From the NCBI RefSeq assembly GCF_000212695.1, contig NC_015514.1:3100001-3164000 (forward strand): a stretch of DNA of 64,000 bases, given 5' to 3'. The position numbers and the translations under genes were made by a program. Position 1 is the stretch's first letter, and each line of letters opens with the position of its first letter. The notes beneath the pieces were generated by a model. The model made no database searches, was not told the origin of the DNA, and worked only from the letters and a program-made list of their open reading frames with translations. This document shows, piece by piece, positions 60,926-64,000 of this stretch. The stretch is from Cellulomonas fimi ATCC 484. GTDB lineage: Bacteria; Actinomycetota; Actinomycetes; Actinomycetales; Cellulomonadaceae.

Positions 60926-63676
60926 GTGACTGCCACCGAGTCCAGCACGACCCGCACGACCAAGGCCAAGAAGCCTGTCGCGACCGCGCCGACGGCGCCG
61001 GCCGCCCCCGCCACGCCCGTCTCCGAGGACCAGGTCGCGACCGCGATCGACGCGCTCGTCGCCAACGCGACCAAGGCGCTCGCCGAGTACGCGCGGTTCA
61101 CCCAGGAGGACGTCGACCGGTTCGTCAAGAAGGGCTCCGTCGCGGCGCTCGACCAGCACGGCCAGCTCGCGAAGCTCGCCGTCGAGGAGACCGGCCGCGG
61201 CGTCTTCGAGGACAAGGCCGTGAAGAACATCTTCGCGTGCGAGCACGTCACGAACTCGATGGCGGACCTCAAGACCGTCGGCGTGATCGCCCGCGACGAC
61301 CTGCGCGGCATCACGGAGATCGCCGAGCCCGTCGGCGTCATCTGTGGCGTCACCCCGGTGACGAACCCGACCTCGACGGCGATCTTCAAGTCGCTCATCG
61401 CGCTGAAGACCCGCAACCCGATCATCTTCGCGTTCCACCCGAACGCGCAGGCGTCCTCGGTCGCCGCGGCCAAGATCGTCCGCGACGCGGCCGTCGCCGC
61501 CGGTGCCCCGGAGCACTGCATCCAGTGGGTCGAGACGCCGTCCATCGCGGCGACGAACATGCTGATGAACCACCCGGGCGTCGCGCTCATCCTCGCGACC
61601 GGTGGCAACGCGATGGTCCGCGCCGCGTACTCGTGCGGCAAGCCGGCCCTCGGCGTCGGCGCGGGCAACGTCCCCGCCTACATCGAGAAGACCGCCAAGC
61701 TCAAGCGCGCCGTGAACGACGTGGTGCTCTCGAAGGCGTTCGACAACGGCATGATCTGCGCCTCGGAGCAGGCCGTCATCCTCGACGACGAGATCTACGA
61801 CGCCGCCATGGCGGAGTTCAAGGTCCTGCACGCCTACCTGGCGAGCCCGGCCGAGAAGGCGATGCTCGAGCAGTTCATCTTCGGTGTCGACGCGCAGGGC
61901 ACCAACTGCGCCGACGCGAAGCTCAACCCGACCGTCGTCGGCAAGTCGCCGCAGTGGATCGCCGAGCAGTCCGGCTTCTCGGTCCCCGCGGACACCTCGA
62001 TCATCCTGGCCGAGGTCGACGGCGTCGGCCCGCACGAGCCGCTGACCCGCGAGAAGCTCGCGCCGGTCCTCGCGGTGCTGCGCGCGACGACGACGGAGCA
62101 GGGCATCTCCCTGGCCGAGCAGATGGTGGAGTTCGACGGCCTGGGCCACTCGGCCGCGATCCACACCCGCAACGACGCCCTCACCGAGGAGTTCGGCAGC
62201 CGGGTCAAGGCCGTCCGCGTCATCGCCAACGCCCCGTCCTCGCTGGGCGGCATCGGCGACATCTACAACTCCTTCATCCCCTCGCTCACGCTGGGCTGCG
62301 GCTCCTACGGCCGCAACTCGGTCTCCAACAACGTCTCGGCGGTGAACCTCATCAACGTGAAGCGCGTCGGCCGCCGCAACAACAACCTGCAGTGGTTCAA
62401 GGTCCCCGCGAAGACCTACTTCGAGCCGAACGCGATCCGCTACCTGCAGGACATGGCCGACGTCGAGCGCGTCACGATCGTCACCGACGCGACGATGACG
62501 ACCCTGGGCTTCGTCGACAAGATCATCGACGTCCTCAACCGCCGCCCCGGCAAGGTCGCGCTGCAGATCATCGACCAGGTCGAGCCGGAGCCGTCCGTCC
62601 GCACCGTGCAGAACGGCGCGGCGCAGATGCGTCACTTCCGTCCCGACACGATCATCGCCCTCGGCGGTGGCTCGCCGATGGACGCCGCGAAGGTCATGTG
62701 GCTGCTGTACGAGCACCCGGAGATCGTCTTCTCCGACCTCAAGCAGAAGTTCTTCGACGTCCGCAAGCGTGCGTTCAAGTTCCCGACGCTGGGTGAGCTC
62801 GCGAAGCTCGTCTGCATCCCGACGACGTCGGGCACGGGCGCCGAGGTCACGCCGTTCGCGGTCATCTCGGACCCCGACGCCGGCAAGAAGTACCCGCTGG
62901 CGGACTACGCGCTGACCCCGACGGTCGCGATCATCGACCCGGTGCTCACCGCGAAGATGCCCCCGTCGCTCGCGGCGGACTCGGGCTTCGACGCCCTCAC
63001 GCACGCCACCGAGGCGTTCGTGTCGGTCTACGCGAACGACTTCACCGACGGCATGGCGCTGCAGGCGATCCGCCTGATCTTCGACAACCTCGCGATGTCG
63101 GTGAACGGCGACCCGGCCGACCCGGCCACGCGGGACGCGCGGGAGAAGATGCACAACGCCGGCACGATCGCGGGCATGAGCTTCGGCAACGCGTTCCTCG
63201 GGATCGTGCACGCCATGGCGCACGTCATCGGCTCGACGCACCACCTGGTGCACGGCCGGACGAACGCGACGCTCCTGCCGCACGTGATCCGCTACAACGG
63301 CACGGTCCCGACCAAGCTCACGAGCTGGCCGAAGTACGAGAGCTACGTCGCCCCCGAGCGGTTCCAGCAGATCGCGCAGATGCTCGGCCTGCCCGCCGCC
63401 ACCCCGGCCGAGGGCGTCGAGTCCTACGCGCTGGCCGTCGAGGCCCTGCGGGCCAAGGTCGGGATCCCGGCGTCGTTCCAGGCGCAGGGCGTGTCCGAGC
63501 AGGACTTCATGGGTCGCCTCGACGAGGTCGCCATGGGTGCCTACGAGGACCAGTGCGCTCCCGCCAACCCGCGGATGCCGATGATCGACGACATGAAGGA
63601 CCTCATGACCGCGGCCTTCTACGGCACGTCGCTGGAGGACGTCCGTACCCGCCGCACCGAGCAGCAGGAGGGCTGA
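60926..63676 (+). CDS. adhE: Bifunctional acetaldehyde-CoA/alcohol dehydrogenase
   Basis: The 916-residue protein reduces acetyl-CoA to ethanol and regenerates NAD+ in fermentation. The N-terminal aldehyde dehydrogenase half has GVGAGNVPAYIE and the catalytic Cys in GMICASEQAV; the C-terminal iron-dependent alcohol dehydrogenase half has GGGSPMDAAK, DALTHATEAFVS and the iron ligands in HAMAHVIGSTHHLVHG. A 40-residue Ala/Pro/Lys/Thr-rich extension precedes the first domain. AdhE forms helical spirosomes in other bacteria. Its presence marks a facultative anaerobe, as Cellulomonas species are. Confidence 0.97.
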   Translation: MTATESSTTRTTKAKKPVATAPTAPAAPATPVSEDQVATAIDALVANATKALAEYARFTQEDVDRFVKKGSVAALDQHGQLAKLAVEETGRGVFEDKAVKNIFACEHVTNSMADLKTVGVIARDDLRGITEIAEPVGVICGVTPVTNPTSTAIFKSLIALKTRNPIIFAFHPNAQASSVAAAKIVRDAAVAAGAPEHCIQWVETPSIAATNMLMNHPGVALILATGGNAMVRAAYSCGKPALGVGAGNVPAYIEKTAKLKRAVNDVVLSKAFDNGMICASEQAVILDDEIYDAAMAEFKVLHAYLASPAEKAMLEQFIFGVDAQGTNCADAKLNPTVVGKSPQWIAEQSGFSVPADTSIILAEVDGVGPHEPLTREKLAPVLAVLRATTTEQGISLAEQMVEFDGLGHSAAIHTRNDALTEEFGSRVKAVRVIANAPSSLGGIGDIYNSFIPSLTLGCGSYGRNSVSNNVSAVNLINVKRVGRRNNNLQWFKVPAKTYFEPNAIRYLQDMADVERVTIVTDATMTTLGFVDKIIDVLNRRPGKVALQIIDQVEPEPSVRTVQNGAAQMRHFRPDTIIALGGGSPMDAAKVMWLLYEHPEIVFSDLKQKFFDVRKRAFKFPTLGELAKLVCIPTTSGTGAEVTPFAVISDPDAGKKYPLADYALTPTVAIIDPVLTAKMPPSLAADSGFDALTHATEAFVSVYANDFTDGMALQAIRLIFDNLAMSVNGDPADPATRDAREKMHNAGTIAGMSFGNAFLGIVHAMAHVIGSTHHLVHGRTNATLLPHVIRYNGTVPTKLTSWPKYESYVAPERFQQIAQMLGLPAATPAEGVESYALAVEALRAKVGIPASFQAQGVSEQDFMGRLDEVAMGAYEDQCAPANPRMPMIDDMKDLMTAAFYGTSLEDVRTRRTEQQEG

Positions 63677-63686
63677 CCTCCGGCGC

Positions 63687-63724
63687 GACGGGCCGCCCCT
63701 GCCTCCCCTGGTGGGCGGCCCGTC
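63687..63724 (+). terminator. First terminator hairpin after adhE
   Basis: A perfect 12-bp stem (GACGGGCCGCCC at 63687-63698 against 63713-63724) with a 14-base loop starts 10 bases after the adhE stop. Confidence 0.8.
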
Positions 63725-63738
63725 GCCCTGCTCGACCC

Positions 63739-63780
63739 CGACGCCCCGTCCCCGGCTCCGCCAGCCGGGACGGGGCGTCG
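63739..63780. terminator. Second hairpin after adhE
   Basis: CGACGCCCCGTCCCCGGCT (63739-63757) pairs with 63763-63780 with one bulged base and a 5-base loop. It backs up the first hairpin. Confidence 0.75.
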
Positions 63781-63958
63781 TCGCGTCCCGGCACGCCCTC
63801 GCGCGTCGTGATCGGGAGGCTCGCCCGGTCCCGCCCGGCGTGGCGCGGGCGACGCGCGGGCTCAGGGTGCCGCGTGCGGGCGGCGCGGGCAGACTGTGGC
63901 TCCCATCCGCCCCTGTCCCGGCCCGCCCCGGCCGCCGCCGACTCCCCGGAGGACCACC

Positions 63959-64000
63959 GTGACCCGCCACCCCGCCCCCCGCCTGCTCGCCCGTGCCGCC
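63959..64000 (+). CDS. Start of a gene cut by the window edge
   Basis: A GTG preceded by CCGGAGGA opens VTRHPAPRLLARAA, which looks like the positive start of a signal peptide. Only 14 codons are visible, so no product can be named. Confidence 0.5.
   Translation, partial: MTRHPAPRLLARAA

Overview
The window is very GC-rich, nearly every gene uses GTG or ATG starts with strong GC-type codon bias, and the gene content (NucS mismatch endonuclease, DUF2550, rpmE-prfA-prmC-tsaC-wecA-atpIBEFHAGDC order, hom-thrC-thrB-rho order, RamB-type glyoxylate regulator, GH1/GH3/GH31/GH42/GH95 sugar locus) points to an actinobacterium of the Cellulomonas/Micrococcales group. No rRNA, insertion sequence, phage gene or CRISPR array was seen.

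Layout. 1-5 kb: 3' part of a coiled-coil protein, a small hypothetical, two alpha/beta hydrolases, a Cof-type HAD phosphatase and a small Cys/His protein. 5-21.6 kb: a saccharide catabolism locus with a GH1 beta-glucosidase, GH31 alpha-xylosidase, GH42 beta-galactosidase, LacI regulator, GH95 alpha-L-fucosidase, two ABC permeases, a lipoprotein binding protein and a large multidomain GH3 enzyme. The four linkages removed (Fuc, Gal, Xyl, Glc) are those of fucosylated xyloglucan side chains and backbone. None of the hydrolases carries an export signal, so the model is import of oligosaccharides followed by cytoplasmic dismantling. A near-palindromic box (consensus TCGAAGCGCTTCGA) recurs in front of all the transcription units and is proposed as the LacI operator. 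21.6-25.7 kb: nagA and a TetR-controlled operon with a YndJ-DUF1990 fusion and a membrane protein. 25.9-39.1 kb: nucS, DUF2550, the F1Fo ATP synthase operon, atpI, wecA-like, tsaC, prmC, prfA and rpmE, all leftward and mostly coupled by GTGA overlaps. 39.2-42.7 kb: small proteins, a TfoX-like protein and an extended Rho factor with an 18-bp repeat tract. 42.9-50.5 kb: thrB, thrC, hom, heme oxygenase, lysA and argS. 50.6-53.9 kb: a FadR-type regulator, tRNA-Arg(CCG), a DUF6412/YidC pair and an esterase.

54.1-55.7 kb is a gene graveyard: tandem, partly decayed copies of a two-gene module in which one member carries the HxxD and NSSIGSQ motifs of Ntox15 (toxin_15) nuclease tips and the other is a probable immunity protein. 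Only one immunity copy is intact. The array abuts the severed 3' end of a Na+/H+ antiporter gene. I consider this the most unusual part of the window.

55.8-64 kb: ramB divergent from aceA-aceB (glyoxylate shunt), then adhE (bifunctional aldehyde/alcohol dehydrogenase) with a double hairpin terminator, and the start of one further gene at the right edge.
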